Assembly (NCBI GenBank): GCA_016401345.1
Contig: JAEACG010000007.1
Coordinates: forward strand, 1,147 to 65,146
DNA: 64,000 bases
Reading direction: 5' to 3'
DNA from: Fictibacillus nanhaiensis
Lineage (GTDB): Bacteria; Bacillota; Bacilli; Bacillales; Fictibacillaceae
In this document: one piece after another, positions 8,066 to 17,373 of the stretch
Layout: every line of letters starts with the position of its first letter
Numbering within the stretch: position 1 is the first letter of the stretch
Notes under the pieces: model-generated
What the model was told of the DNA's origin: nothing
The model's database searches: none
What the model saw: only the letters and a program-made list of their open reading frames with translations
Made by a program: the position numbers and the translations under genes

Positions 8066-8096
8066 ACCCCGCTAAAGCATGTTTAGCGGGGTTTTC
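8066..8096. terminator. Bidirectional terminator
   Basis: AACCCCGCTAAA / TTTAGCGGGGTT hairpin directly after the marR-type stop, ending in TTTT; also serves the convergent gene ending at 8104. Confidence 0.8.
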
Positions 8097-8103
8097 CTTA
8101 TCC

Positions 8104-8967
8104 TTATTTACCTTTTTTCATGGAGATATATTCTTTTACAACTTCATAAACATAGTCTTGATTAGCAGCTGCTGTTGTAGGATCGTATTGGCCACCGTTG
8201 GTTTTATTGTTGGAAAGGACACGGATACCGAGGAATGCCACATCATAAGCTTTTGAGATTTGTGCTGCTGATGCACCTTCCATCTCTTCAACAGAAGTTC
8301 CAAAGTTCTCATGGAACCATTTGATACGGTCAACTTCATTGTTCCAAACGTCTGCAGAACCGATCGTACCCTCTACTACTTTTCCTTTTGTATACTTATC
8401 TTTCACTGCGTGAGCAGCTTTTAACAGCTTTGCATCACCTTCAAAGAAACGTGCTTTTTCCGCATTCGGATCTTCCCCAGCACTACCTTCTGATGCCATC
8501 AAGTCCATAGGAATCCATGATGTGGGGTGTATCCCTTCATTCGCTTCTTTATGAGGTGTCTTTAAAGACCCAAGATTTACCGTTCTTTTTCCTAATACGA
8601 TATCAAATACGTTTAAGCTTGGATCATGTCCACCAGATGTACCTTGATTGATGATAGCAACAGGTTTATATTTTTCGATTGCAATAGCAGTAGCTGCTGC
8701 TGTGTTTTCCATACCCTTACCTGTTTTGGCCACAATTACCGGATAGTTATTCAGTGTTCCTTTATAGAAAACAAAGTTCCCAGACGTTTCTTCTCTAACG
8801 TTCTTTAAGCGCTTTGCAAAATTCTCAGCCTCAATCGGCATTGGTCCTTGAATGATGATCGGACGTTTTACTTTTCCTTTTCCGGATGCTGTTTGGTTGA
8901 AATTAAACCCAGCTAATGCAGATAAAAATAAAACTGCTGCGATTGCTAATAATCCGTATTTCTTCAT
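8104..8967 (-). CDS. Exported purine nucleosidase/phosphorylase-like protein (MTAN/PNP fold)
   Basis: A 287-residue protein with a signal peptide (KKYGLLAIAAVLFLSALAG, cleaved about residue 24-28). The body is nucleoside phosphorylase-like: GPMPIEAE near 42 for the catalytic water/sugar site, INQGTSGGHDP at 106, and VEEMEGASAA at 226, where E230 matches MTAN Glu174. The segment after it reads RVLSNNKTN, so the residue matching the MTAN base-binding Asp197 is Asn253. Asn at this site is what 6-oxopurine-specific trimeric PNPs use. GGAGGG precedes ATG. A guanine-class riboswitch upstream fits a 6-oxopurine role. Extracytoplasmic salvage of nucleosides is the inferred job. Confidence 0.75.
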   Translation of the reverse strand: MKKYGLLAIAAVLFLSALAGFNFNQTASGKGKVKRPIIIQGPMPIEAENFAKRLKNVREETSGNFVFYKGTLNNYPVIVAKTGKGMENTAAATAIAIEKYKPVAIINQGTSGGHDPSLNVFDIVLGKRTVNLGSLKTPHKEANEGIHPTSWIPMDLMASEGSAGEDPNAEKARFFEGDAKLLKAAHAVKDKYTKGKVVEGTIGSADVWNNEVDRIKWFHENFGTSVEEMEGASAAQISKAYDVAFLGIRVLSNNKTNGGQYDPTTAAANQDYVYEVVKEYISMKKGK

Positions 8968-9013
8968 TGTATATTACCCTCCAGATGTCACGGATTACAC
9001 GTATATACGCAAT

Positions 9014-9054
9014 AAAAATAGCCTAGAGAATGTAGATATGTTCTACCTCTAGAC
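9014..9054 (-). terminator. Riboswitch expression-platform terminator
   Basis: On the minus strand CTAGAGGTAGA pairs with TCTACATTCTCTAG around a short loop (one bulge), then a T-rich tract. It lies between the purine aptamer and the nucleosidase-like gene, as expected for transcriptional control. Confidence 0.65.
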
Positions 9055-9152
9055 CGACAGAGTCAAAGTATCATTAAGCAAAGGAAATTTGCTAAATCAA
9101 TGGCTGACATACTTATTTTTTATAAGTATAACTACTCAACCTGTTACTTCAA

Positions 9153-9221
9153 CTCGTAGTCCAGTTCTTTCATTGGGAACCGGGTAGAAACACTCAGACC
9201 ATATTACCGAGCATATACGAG
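9153..9221 (-). promoter_or_regulatory. Guanine-class purine riboswitch aptamer
   Basis: On the minus strand the P1 stem CTCGTA/TACGAG is perfect. Conserved core pieces are present: TAATATGGTCTGAG in P2/J2-3, GTTTCTACC in J2/3, and GGAC before the closing TAC. The base just 5' of the closing P1 strand, equivalent to xpt position 74, is C, so guanine or hypoxanthine rather than adenine is the expected ligand. A terminator hairpin follows about 100 bases on. Confidence 0.88.
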
Positions 9222-9300
9222 TAATTCGTTTTTATGTATGTTACTTTGATAATATAACAATAATTCGTTTCGTTTTCAACATAAAACTTAACATTTTTAA

Positions 9301-9861
9301 TCATAATTTAATTAATGTTCGGATTTCATCTTCTTTAAGCAATGAATAGATGAGAAGATCATCAAATTTGCCACACGTAAATTCATAATGTCTGAGCAAT
9401 CCTTCTTTAACAAAACCTATATTCTCTACTAGTTTTTGTGATGGAAAATTATCAGGTTCAATCAGTGCTTCAATCCTTTCCAGTTCCATGTGTTGAAATC
9501 CATGTATAACAACAGCTTGCAACGCTTCTTGTGCAATACCCTTACCCCAATATTCTCTATTCAGTTCAAATCCAACTTCTGTTCGAAAATGCTTTTGTGT
9601 CCTATTTAGAAATCCACAGCTTCCAATGATTGTATCTGAACTTTTTAACGTGATTCCCCACCTTATCCCTGTTTTTGCTTCTAAGATTGATTGATACCAT
9701 TCTATTTCTCCATGTACATCCTCGACTGTTTGGTAAGGTTCGAGGCCCATATGTTTTACAACTTCAGAGTCCGACAGATAAGAAAACATATCCTTCGCAT
9801 CATCCAGAGTTACCTTCCTTAAGATCAAGCGGTTCGTTTCAATTATAGGATGATCACTCAT
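9301..9861 (-). CDS. RimJ/RimL-type GNAT acetyltransferase
   Basis: A 186-residue N-acetyltransferase. The start IIETNRLILRKVTLDDAKDM is typical of the RimJ group; the acetyl-CoA loop is NREYWGKGIAQEALQAVV near residue 105, and PDNFPSQKLVENIGF is the C-terminal motif. ATG 9861 has AAGGA ten bases upstream; an ATG three codons earlier is too close to it. Last gene of a NUDIX-HIT-GNAT run with gaps of 45 and 18 bases. Substrate unknown. Confidence 0.85.
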   Translation of the reverse strand: MSDHPIIETNRLILRKVTLDDAKDMFSYLSDSEVVKHMGLEPYQTVEDVHGEIEWYQSILEAKTGIRWGITLKSSDTIIGSCGFLNRTQKHFRTEVGFELNREYWGKGIAQEALQAVVIHGFQHMELERIEALIEPDNFPSQKLVENIGFVKEGLLRHYEFTCGKFDDLLIYSLLKEDEIRTLIKL

Positions 9862-9879
9862 CTCATTCATGTCCTTTCT

Positions 9880-10350
9880 TTAACGAATTGTCACAGAAAT
9901 CAATTTGCTTAGTTCGGCATACAAACGGTTCTTCATTTCTTCCAACTCATCTTGAGACGGTCTTATTTCATCTGCAAACATCTCTTCTCTATCTACCCAC
10001 CATACAGGACCTTTAACAGGTGAGTCGTTTTCTCTTCGAGGAAACAAATGCCAGTGAAGATGTGAATCACCATTTCCTAATAATTCATAGTTTAGTTTTT
10101 CAGCATTAAACGCGTTATAAACCGCCTCAGCTACTAAACTCATCTCATTTAAGAATGTCTTCTTCATATCTGACTCTAAAAAATGCAGTTCTGTCTTATG
10201 TTGTTTTGAAAGAAATAGCGTATACCCTTTAAAATATTGATGATCTCCAATCACGACAAAACCTGTCTCTAGCTCTGCTACAAAATAAGGATTTGTTCTG
10301 TTATTGATCATCTCAATCCGTTCACATATTAAACAACCTGTATGAGTCAT
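9880..10350 (-). CDS. HIT-family hydrolase
   Basis: A 156-residue histidine-triad protein. The HxHxHxx active site is HLHWHLFPR at about residues 97-105, and CLICERIE near the start gives a Cys-x-x-Cys as in many HIT proteins. These enzymes hydrolyse nucleotidyl phosphoramidates, AMP-lysine or dinucleoside polyphosphates. ATG 10350 follows AAGGAGGT with ideal spacing; the six-codon upstream extension does not have this. It is in an operon with NUDIX and GNAT genes. Confidence 0.88.
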   Translation of the reverse strand: MTHTGCLICERIEMINNRTNPYFVAELETGFVVIGDHQYFKGYTLFLSKQHKTELHFLESDMKKTFLNEMSLVAEAVYNAFNAEKLNYELLGNGDSHLHWHLFPRRENDSPVKGPVWWVDREEMFADEIRPSQDELEEMKNRLYAELSKLISVTIR

Positions 10351-10395
10351 TCTTATGACCTCCTTCAACTTTCATAGTTTAACATAATTTTCCTT

Positions 10396-10848
10396 TTAAC
10401 TGTTTATTTTGTTTAATCTTGTATGTAGTTCCCATAGCGCCGTTTTGTTGCTATCCCATTTTAGAGCGGAGACAGCTTCTTCATAGCTAACCCATTTGTA
10501 GGCAGTGTGCTCATTCGATAGATTCAATTTCTGATCATAGACTTCTAACCCAAATGAATACTCAGGTATAACGAACACTTCTTCACCCCAAAGAAAGTGA
10601 CCTACTACGTGTTCTACTGGCAAAGAAGTTTTTGAATCTAAATGGATTAACCGGCAATCTTCACCTAGACCTGTTTCTTCACAGGCTTCTCTCCTGGCAG
10701 ACTGTTCAGGGGTCTCACCCAATTCCCCGCCACCAGCAATCGCTTGCCAGTAATCCATATCTGAACGTTTTAAAATAGCATATTCAATACCAAGTGCTCT
10801 AAATACGAAAGGAATAACCAAAACCTGGTAAGGTGCTCTCATTCCCAT
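10396..10848 (-). CDS. NUDIX hydrolase
   Basis: A 150-residue protein with an intact NUDIX box: GGGELGETPEQ, then SARREACEETGL (G-x5-E-x7-R-E-x2-E-E-x-G). It would hydrolyse a nucleoside diphosphate linked to another moiety; the substrate is not readable. The start at 10848 is chosen because GGAGG lies seven bases upstream; a longer in-frame reading to 10929 lacks such a site. First gene of a three-gene operon with HIT and GNAT genes, divergent from nos. Confidence 0.85.
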   Translation of the reverse strand: MGMRAPYQVLVIPFVFRALGIEYAILKRSDMDYWQAIAGGGELGETPEQSARREACEETGLGEDCRLIHLDSKTSLPVEHVVGHFLWGEEVFVIPEYSFGLEVYDQKLNLSNEHTAYKWVSYEEAVSALKWDSNKTALWELHTRLNKINS

Positions 10849-10952
10849 CAACTCTCCTCCTGCATGTTCTATTTTTGTAACACTTACAAGCGGTAATTCT
10901 TCGAAAACTAGGCTATTATAATAATACACTTATTTTTGTTGGGGGCTTTATT

Positions 10953-12044
10953 TTGGAAATGAATCTTTTACAAGAAGCAACAGAATTTATCACTTCCTGT
11001 TATCAGGAATTAAATAGAACGCAGATTGAAATTGATGATCGAATTTCAGAAATCGCACAAGAAATTCAATTAATAGGTACATACAGTCACTTAGCTTTTG
11101 AAATTGATTACGGCGCAAAAGTAGCGTGGAGAAACAGCAATCGATGTATCGGAAGATTGTTTTGGGACCAGATGACCACGTTCGATCAAAGACATGTTGA
11201 AACAGAAGAAGAAATCTTTATGGCAATCGTGGAGCACATGAACTATGCGACCAACCATGGACGAATTCGTCCAACGATAACCATTTTCCCTCCCCAAACT
11301 AAGAAACACCATGTCCGAATATGGAATCATCAATTGATACGATATGCTGGGTATCAGACAGAAGCTGGAATTATTGGAGATCCATCATCCGTTGAATTTA
11401 CTGAAAAGTGCATAGAGCTCGGTTGGGAACCCAAATACGGAAAATTTGATATCTTGCCCATTGTAATTCAAGTAAACGATAATCATCCTAAGTTATTTGA
11501 ACTCCCAAAGTCTTCAACGCTTGAAGTAGAGATTCGTCACCCTGAGTTTGAATGGTTTCAAGATCTTCAGTTAAAATGGTACGGTGTTCCCCTCATTTCA
11601 GATATGGCTTTAGAGATTGGCGGGCTCCGTTACACGGCAGCTCCTTTCAATGGATGGTATATGGGGACAGAGATCGGTGCAAGAAATCTAGCTGATGAAG
11701 ATCGTTACAATATGCTTCCACAGATTGCTTCATGCATGGGCATAGATACGAAAAGTTCGATCTCTTTATGGAAAGATAAAGCGCTTGTGGAGTTAAACAT
11801 CGCAGTGCTTCATTCCTTCCGAGAAGATGGTGTTAGTATCGTAGATCACCATACGGCAGCTCAACAGTTCAAAAAGTTCGAAGAAAAAGAGTCAGAGAGT
11901 GGCCGAAATGTAACGGGTAACTGGGCGTGGCTCATTCCACCTATGAGTCCTGCAACAACTCACATTTTTCATAAACCTTACAAAAATGATATCGTAAAAC
12001 CCAATTATTTTTACCAGCCTAAACCGTATTCGAAAGAAAAATAG
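10953..12044 (+). CDS. nos: Nitric oxide synthase, oxygenase domain
   Basis: 363 residues, the same length as the Bacillus subtilis enzyme. It makes NO from L-arginine with heme, tetrahydrobiopterin or tetrahydrofolate and external reductases; there is no fused reductase. The heme-thiolate Cys is in [11 protein letters not shown] (C65), and the substrate region [20 protein letters not shown] with its Glu is intact, as is [17 protein letters not shown] near the C-terminus. A TTG start 8 bases after GGGGG is preferred; an ATG two codons on is the alternative. Monocistronic, with its own terminator. Bacterial NO protects against oxidative stress and antibiotics. Confidence 0.95.
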   Translation: MEMNLLQEATEFITSCYQELNRTQIEIDDRISEIAQEIQLIGTYSHLAFEIDYGAKVAWRNSNRCIGRLFWDQMTTFDQRHVETEEEIFMAIVEHMNYATNHGRIRPTITIFPPQTKKHHVRIWNHQLIRYAGYQTEAGIIGDPSSVEFTEKCIELGWEPKYGKFDILPIVIQVNDNHPKLFELPKSSTLEVEIRHPEFEWFQDLQLKWYGVPLISDMALEIGGLRYTAAPFNGWYMGTEIGARNLADEDRYNMLPQIASCMGIDTKSSISLWKDKALVELNIAVLHSFREDGVSIVDHHTAAQQFKKFEEKESESGRNVTGNWAWLIPPMSPATTHIFHKPYKNDIVKPNYFYQPKPYSKEK

Positions 12045-12056
12045 ACGATATAACAA

Positions 12057-12090
12057 AACGTTCAGAACGTGTTTTCTGGACGTTTTTTCA
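12057..12090 (+). terminator. nos terminator
   Basis: AACGTTCAGAA pairs with TTCTGGACGTT around CGTGTT and is followed by a T-run. Confidence 0.75.
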
Positions 12091-12155
12091 TACGATTCTC
12101 TAATACCCAATATAATAGCTTATAGGATTTCGGTTCTCCGAAAGGAGCTGTTAGG

Positions 12156-13079
12156 ATGTCGATCAAACCGCAGCAATTAAAGCAAGGCGATACTATTGGA
12201 ATTGTAACATTGGGTAGCCCGCTCGAAGCGAACATAATTAATCAAGGAATCACAATGTTAAAAAATATGGGTTTTCAGGTGATTGTAGGAGACTATGTAT
12301 ACGCGACGAATGGTTTCTTGTCAGGAACCCCACAGCAACGTGCTTCAGATTTGATGAAGATGTTTCAGAACGATCAGGTGAAAATGATTCTTCCAACGCG
12401 AGGTGGTGTGGGAGTAGCAGGCATTCTACCCTATCTCGATTACAATATTATCAGAACCAATCCAAAGATCATCTCAGGTTACAGTGATATAACCATTCTC
12501 ATAAATGTGCTGTATCAACTATCGGATCTCGTTACGTTTCAAAGCTTGATGCTCTTAGATTTTCGGTCCGGTACTCCTTCTTATAATTTCAATCAATTCT
12601 TTAATAGCATCACCCGAACAACTGCACCATGGCAGATCATGAATCCATCAAATATTCCGCTTGTAAGTAAAGTTGCAGGCAACGTTACAGGAGTTATTGT
12701 AGGTGGAAACCTAACATCGTTCGTAGATTGTTTAGGCACACCTTATGAAATTGACACAAAGGGTAAAATATTATTTCTTGAAGAAACTCACGAGCCCGTA
12801 AACACCGTCCATAGATACTTAAACCACTTAAAGCTCGCAGGTAAATTTGAAGATTGTATCGGAATCATCATAGGAGAATGTACAAAATGTGAACCTGCAT
12901 ATGGAGTAACATTTGAAAATGTAATCGATGAATTTCTTGTTCCACTCGGCAAACCACTCATGACCAATATAACAAGTGCTCACGGCTATTATAAAGCGGC
13001 GATTCCACTAGGTGTAAATGTGAACATGAATACAGTGAATCGTACTTTGACTGTTATGGAGCCGACGGTTATTCAATAA
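12156..13079 (+). CDS. Peptidase S66 (LD-carboxypeptidase / MccF-like)
   Basis: A 307-residue cytoplasmic serine peptidase. The nucleophile is S110 in ISGYSDITILIN; FLEETHEP near 205 supplies the Glu and TSAHGYYKAAIPLG near 273 the His of the Ser-Glu-His triad. LILPTRGG at 78-84 builds the oxyanion region. Family members trim murein tetrapeptides (LdcA, YkfA) or inactivate microcin C-like peptides (MccF); this sequence does not tell which. AAGGAG precedes the ATG. Standalone gene. Confidence 0.85.
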   Translation: MSIKPQQLKQGDTIGIVTLGSPLEANIINQGITMLKNMGFQVIVGDYVYATNGFLSGTPQQRASDLMKMFQNDQVKMILPTRGGVGVAGILPYLDYNIIRTNPKIISGYSDITILINVLYQLSDLVTFQSLMLLDFRSGTPSYNFNQFFNSITRTTAPWQIMNPSNIPLVSKVAGNVTGVIVGGNLTSFVDCLGTPYEIDTKGKILFLEETHEPVNTVHRYLNHLKLAGKFEDCIGIIIGECTKCEPAYGVTFENVIDEFLVPLGKPLMTNITSAHGYYKAAIPLGVNVNMNTVNRTLTVMEPTVIQ

Positions 13080-13167
13080 ATAAATTTCTCATTCTTAGGC
13101 TTATTACTTGAATGAGTAGATTGAACTTATTTAATATCCTCCAACTATTTGAATATAGTTTTTTAAA

Positions 13168-13209
13168 AAACACAAGGCTACTCCTCGACAGAAAGTAGCC
13201 TTGTGTTTA
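13168..13209. terminator. Bidirectional terminator
   Basis: AAACACAAGGCTACT / AGTAGCCTTGTGTTT, a 15-bp perfect stem between convergent genes. Confidence 0.85.
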
Positions 13210-13247
13210 ATTGTTTTATCAATTGCTAGAGAAAACACTCCCTCATT

Positions 13248-13946
13248 TCAATCACAAAACAAATCATGTTTCTCCAAATTCATCTTCCTGTATGAACGAG
13301 TTAGAACCTCTTTTGCAATACCATTACCATGATGATACTTTTCCACATACATAGCTTTAACTATTCGTTTCACTTCAGACTTCGATATTTCTTGTTCTGT
13401 TCGCTGTTTCATGAATAAATGAAGAGGTACATCTACGCCATCATCATGTATAGGTGGCTGAAAATACAGAAAATCCTCCACTTTATAAAAGCCGTTTTTT
13501 ATAAAGAAGTTCGTTCGCTTTACGCAGTCTTCCTTTTCTTTTTCGCTGTGTACCATCTCTTCTGTCTCAGTCTCAAGAACAATTGCTTTTAATGACTCAT
13601 TTCCAGCATGAATACTATCTTGTTGTAGAACGTCTTCAATCTTTTGAAGAGATTTTGCTCCTAACCCTTTACTTCTTATTTGAGGATTTGTTACTAGATA
13701 CACGATAAATCCTGCATTTACGTCAGCTAAATAGTGAGCTGTTACAACACTGATTAACTCATCTTCCAGATATCCAACTAGAAAACGATAATGATTTGGT
13801 AGATTAGCTTCAGCATTCTTCAGACTTTGAAGAAAAACCGATTCTGGTTCCCGAACCTCAATCGGAAAAGAGTTGTGATACAAAGTAAGTGCTTCTTTCA
13901 AATTTTCTTGATTTGAAAAAGTGACTTCTTTCCAAGTGATTTCCAT
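13248..13946 (-). CDS. GNAT-family acetyltransferase
   Basis: A 232-residue protein. The acetyl-CoA binding segment is VTNPQIRSKGLGAKSLQKIE near residue 87, preceded by the beta strand GFIVYLV. It has an extra C-terminal region of about 60 residues rich in Lys and Glu that is not part of the usual GNAT fold. AAGGCGG precedes the ATG. The gene is convergent with the S66 peptidase and just downstream of tyrS on the same strand. Confidence 0.75.
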   Translation of the reverse strand: MEITWKEVTFSNQENLKEALTLYHNSFPIEVREPESVFLQSLKNAEANLPNHYRFLVGYLEDELISVVTAHYLADVNAGFIVYLVTNPQIRSKGLGAKSLQKIEDVLQQDSIHAGNESLKAIVLETETEEMVHSEKEKEDCVKRTNFFIKNGFYKVEDFLYFQPPIHDDGVDVPLHLFMKQRTEQEISKSEVKRIVKAMYVEKYHHGNGIAKEVLTRSYRKMNLEKHDLFCD

Positions 13947-13995
13947 TTTTGATAACCGCCTTTTTCTTTTAAAGCATGTTATAATATCTATTACT

Positions 13996-15246
13996 TTATT
14001 TATTCAATGTAATTTTGACAAACTTTCGCTTCCCAACTTGAATGACCATACCCTCAGATAAGATGAGGCAAGAACTTGCATCTTCCACTTTCTCATTATC
14101 TACTTTAACACCACGGTTGAGGATCATTCTACGAGCTTCGCTTTTTGATGAAAGCATCTTCAACTCAACAATTAAGTCTATGATTGAAATTTCTAAAGAA
14201 CCGTTCCATTGGATGACTGGAATATCAGATGGTAGAGAGCCTTGTTGAAACACGGAGATAAAATGCTTCTCTGACTCTTTCGCTGCTTCTTGGCCATGGT
14301 ACATCCGGACGATCGTTCGAGCAAGAAGCATCTTTGCATCTCGAGGGTGAAGCTTCCCACTAGCAACATCTGACTTTATTGTATCAATCTCTTCTTTGTC
14401 TAAGTCCGTTACGAGTTCGAAGTACTTGACCATCAGCGTATCTGGAATGGACATCGACTTTCCGTACATTTCATTGGGAGCTTCATCAATACCAATATAG
14501 TTTCTCTTGGATTTAGACATTTTTTCAACGCCATCTAAACCTTCTAAAAGGGGCATAAGCATAGCAACCTGCTTTTCTTTTCCAAACTTCTCTTGGTAGT
14601 GTCTTCCCATTAAAATATTGAAGTGCTGATCCGTTCCACCTAATTCAATATCACATTCCAACATAACAGAATCGTACCCTTGCATGAGCGGGTAGAAGAA
14701 TTCATGCAGCGAGATCGGCTTACCTGTTGAGATCCGCTCATCAAAATCATCCCGCTCCAACAGTCTTGCCACTGTAATTTTACCAGCAAGGTTTATTACA
14801 TCTTCAAAATTCAGCTTAGAAAGCCATTTAGAATTGTAGTGCAGCTCTACTTTTTCCATATCTATGATTTTTCCAAACTGTTCGAAGTATGTTTTCGCGT
14901 TGTGCTCCACTTCTTCTGTTGTCAATTGTTTTCTCGCAACAGACTTTCCTGTAGGGTCACCGATTTTTCCTGTAAAATCTCCAATGATCAATTGAATGAC
15001 ATGACCGTTTTGTTGAAACTGTCTTAACTTATTCAACACCACTGTGTGACCAAGATGTACATCTGGTGCTGAAGGATCAAGTCCAAGTTTAATTTTCAGT
15101 GGACGATTCTCTAAAATGGACTTCGCCACTTTTGTTTCTAACTCTTCGGTAGGGATTATATCCTGAACGCCATGCTTATAGATTGCCATTTGCTTCTTCA
15201 CTTCATTTTGCTGTTGCTCTGTTAGTTGTTCTAAAACCGGAATCAT
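13996..15246 (-). CDS. tyrS: Tyrosyl-tRNA synthetase, TyrZ-type
   Basis: A 416-residue class I synthetase that charges tRNA-Tyr. The HIGH motif appears as [15 protein letters not shown] near residue 43, and the KMSKS loop as [12 protein letters not shown] near 228. A strict KMSKS and the C-terminal S4 domain ([12 protein letters not shown]) fit the TyrZ subtype rather than the main TyrS of Bacillus. It is preceded by a T-box leader and then a MarR gene, the same order as ywaE-tyrZ in B. subtilis. GGAGG lies eight bases before ATG. TyrZ enzymes are noted for rejecting D-tyrosine better than TyrS. Confidence 0.93.
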   Translation of the reverse strand: MIPVLEQLTEQQQNEVKKQMAIYKHGVQDIIPTEELETKVAKSILENRPLKIKLGLDPSAPDVHLGHTVVLNKLRQFQQNGHVIQLIIGDFTGKIGDPTGKSVARKQLTTEEVEHNAKTYFEQFGKIIDMEKVELHYNSKWLSKLNFEDVINLAGKITVARLLERDDFDERISTGKPISLHEFFYPLMQGYDSVMLECDIELGGTDQHFNILMGRHYQEKFGKEKQVAMLMPLLEGLDGVEKMSKSKRNYIGIDEAPNEMYGKSMSIPDTLMVKYFELVTDLDKEEIDTIKSDVASGKLHPRDAKMLLARTIVRMYHGQEAAKESEKHFISVFQQGSLPSDIPVIQWNGSLEISIIDLIVELKMLSSKSEARRMILNRGVKVDNEKVEDASSCLILSEGMVIQVGKRKFVKITLNK

Positions 15247-15300
15247 CCTTTTTTCCTCCTCTAATTATTGTAAAAACTTAATTCTCAAGAAATTATAAAA

Positions 15301-15545
15301 AGACCACATCCCTATAACACAAGGGACGTGGTCTAAATTTACACGCGGTACCACCCTAATTGAAGAACAAATATTCTTCCACTCAAGTTAAATAACGGTT
15401 TTCCCGTTCTTCGTCTGTTTCTAATATAAGTAACGAAGAAAGCTCTTGGAAATGTAATTCACATGATCTTTGTACTGATTCACACCAACCACCAGCTCTC
15501 TAAAACAGGGAGATCATTGCTACTGCGTTTCCTGTCATCGCATTT
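15301..15545 (-). promoter_or_regulatory. T-box leader with Tyr (TAC) specifier and terminator
   Basis: Minus-strand T-box AGGGTGGTACCGCG lies at 15344-15357. The specifier loop GTGAATTACATTTCC contains TAC (15454-15456), matching tRNA-Tyr, and AGAGAGCTGGTGGTTGGTGTG is stem I. The terminator at 15301-15334 is AGACCACGTCCCT / AGGGATGTGGTCT followed by TTTTT. The leader opens tyrS when uncharged tRNA-Tyr accumulates. Confidence 0.95.
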
Positions 15546-15556
15546 TTTTATTAAAT

Positions 15557-16078
15557 TTAAAAGTCGTTCTCTCGAATAACTCTTCTTAGCAAGCCTGAGA
15601 TTAATTTCTGCTCTTCAACGGACAAGGAAGAAACGACTTCAACCTCACCTTCATGAAACCTTGGATACAGTTCCTCCATCACTTTTCTACCTTTATTGGT
15701 CAGAACAACACACGTGATGCGTCGATCGCGATTATCCACCTTACGAAAGCACAATTCTTTTCTTTCCAATGTATTCGTAATGTTACTTATGGTTGCTTTT
15801 GAAACTCCAGCGGATAATGCTAGTTTTTTTGTTTCAACGGATTCCCATATCCACAGATCATACAGAATAGAAAATGACGTCCAAGATAATCCATGCTTTG
15901 CTAATACTTCTCGCTCCATCTTATTACGCAATCCTTGAGCAGCTCGATACAGATTTGTAACCACTGTAATAGAGTGCAGATTGAGTGATTCGATCGGTGC
16001 TTTAGTCAATTGATTGATGGTGTCCTTCTCTTCCGGCAACAATTCACCGTACTCATCAAAAGAATAGATATGATCCAC
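15557..16078 (-). CDS. MarR-family regulator, YwaE-like
   Basis: A 173-residue regulator. The N-terminal helices SLNLHSITVVTNLYRAAQGL lead to the winged helix (LSAGVSKATISNITNTLERK, wing VDNRDRRITCVVLTNKG). Gene order (marR then T-box then tyrS) matches ywaE-tyrZ of B. subtilis. The only start in this frame is GTG at 16078, which touches its AAGGAG; a stop lies two codons further upstream, so the exact start is uncertain. It may control the tyrosine-responsive downstream gene in addition to the T-box. Confidence 0.82.
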   Translation of the reverse strand: MDHIYSFDEYGELLPEEKDTINQLTKAPIESLNLHSITVVTNLYRAAQGLRNKMEREVLAKHGLSWTSFSILYDLWIWESVETKKLALSAGVSKATISNITNTLERKELCFRKVDNRDRRITCVVLTNKGRKVMEELYPRFHEGEVEVVSSLSVEEQKLISGLLRRVIRENDF

Positions 16079-16156
16079 TCCTTATCAATTTTCATAATCG
16101 TTAGCATTGAAACGATAGTAACAGATAAAAATAGTAAATGCAAGATGTTATTCAAT

Positions 16157-17254
16157 TCAAACTGATTTTCTTTTACTATAGGGTTTTCCATACTTCACCA
16201 GCACATGCCATAGAAGTTTAAGCTCTTGTACTATTTCTTTCTGCGTTCCTCTGTCGCTCCATGTCACTGAATTTCTCGTTAAATCCATTACAGCTTCACC
16301 TATAAGATGTGCATCAATCACCTGATTTTTAGCGATTCTTTTTGCTAAGGACGGCATTTCAGATCCTCGAAAATCTGAAGGAACATGATCTACAGCCAAT
16401 TGAAATCCAGAATGATAATAAAGCTTAATATCATATTTTGCACAAAGACTTGTAAGCGTAACTCCGACCTTTGTTCCAATAAATGAGGGGTCTGCAACAA
16501 GAATTTCCACATCTTCTTTTAATACAAGATCACCGTGAACTTGTGCTTCGATATAATGATTTAGATTTCGATACACTTGTTTCTCAGCTGGGTCTTCAAA
16601 CGGTAATTTTATTTTTTGAACAAGATGCTGGACCAATGAACCTATCATAAGATTTGATTCTCCGAGCGCATAATCTCTCGTGAAGATTTCCTCAAATAAT
16701 GCTGCAAGTATCATATCGAACTCTCTAATAGTCCCTTTTTCTTTTGGATTTTGATGAGAATCAAGGTATGTAAAAGTAGCTCGCTTTGAAACTTCAGGCT
16801 TGAGTAAGAAGTAGCACGAACCAAACCGTGGCGCTGGCCCATCGGCATGCATCATAATGTTTAACGCACCATATTTTGCTCGCTCATTAAGGGTCGTTCC
16901 TTTTATCTGGTAAGCTCCTCCAAATAATTGTTCTTCCCACCGATCACGCAAACCTCCGGGATAGGCAGATACACTTCCGTTTGAAAGCAACGTTTCAAAC
17001 TGACTCTTGTATATTCCTTCTTGATGTAAAGCTTCGGCAATACAATTCATTGAAGAGTTTGGCCGATCCGGATGAAAGTGAAGAGCGATTCGGGCATGCT
17101 CTTTAACTTTTTGGACTGCCTTATGAAAGACTTCAGTGGTTATGTTAGACATTCTTAATAAATGTTGAATCGTTGCTTGAGCATCGTCCTTATGTCTTGC
17201 AGCGTAACGCTCAACATAATCTATTGCAGATTGTTGGGCACCAGTTAATTTCAT
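16157..17254 (-). CDS. DUF3626 protein
   Basis: A 365-residue soluble protein. Family-like landmarks are RIALHFHPDRP near residue 55, GIYKSQFETLLSNGSVSAYP near 82, GGAYQIKGTT, and the YGALNIMMHADGPAPRFGSC segment near 130 followed by YFLLKP. This matches the DUF3626 family, whose biochemical role is not known to me. There is no signal peptide or membrane segment. GGAG lies eight bases before ATG. It is monocistronic, upstream of the YwaE-like gene. Confidence 0.7.
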   Translation of the reverse strand: MKLTGAQQSAIDYVERYAARHKDDAQATIQHLLRMSNITTEVFHKAVQKVKEHARIALHFHPDRPNSSMNCIAEALHQEGIYKSQFETLLSNGSVSAYPGGLRDRWEEQLFGGAYQIKGTTLNERAKYGALNIMMHADGPAPRFGSCYFLLKPEVSKRATFTYLDSHQNPKEKGTIREFDMILAALFEEIFTRDYALGESNLMIGSLVQHLVQKIKLPFEDPAEKQVYRNLNHYIEAQVHGDLVLKEDVEILVADPSFIGTKVGVTLTSLCAKYDIKLYYHSGFQLAVDHVPSDFRGSEMPSLAKRIAKNQVIDAHLIGEAVMDLTRNSVTWSDRGTQKEIVQELKLLWHVLVKYGKPYSKRKSV

Positions 17255-17373
17255 ATAATAATCTCCGTTTCCATCTGTAAATGATGTTATTCAAGAACCA
17301 ATGAAGTGACTCTTCACGCTCATGAATAGTGGTTTAGCTTTAAGGAATATATTTTATAAAGGAGAGGATCATT

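Noticed and set aside
16006-16191. Small hydrophobic minus-strand frame between the YwaE-like and DUF3626 genes
   Set aside because: It overlaps the start of the YwaE-like gene in another frame and the end of the DUF3626 gene, and its ribosome site belongs to the regulator.
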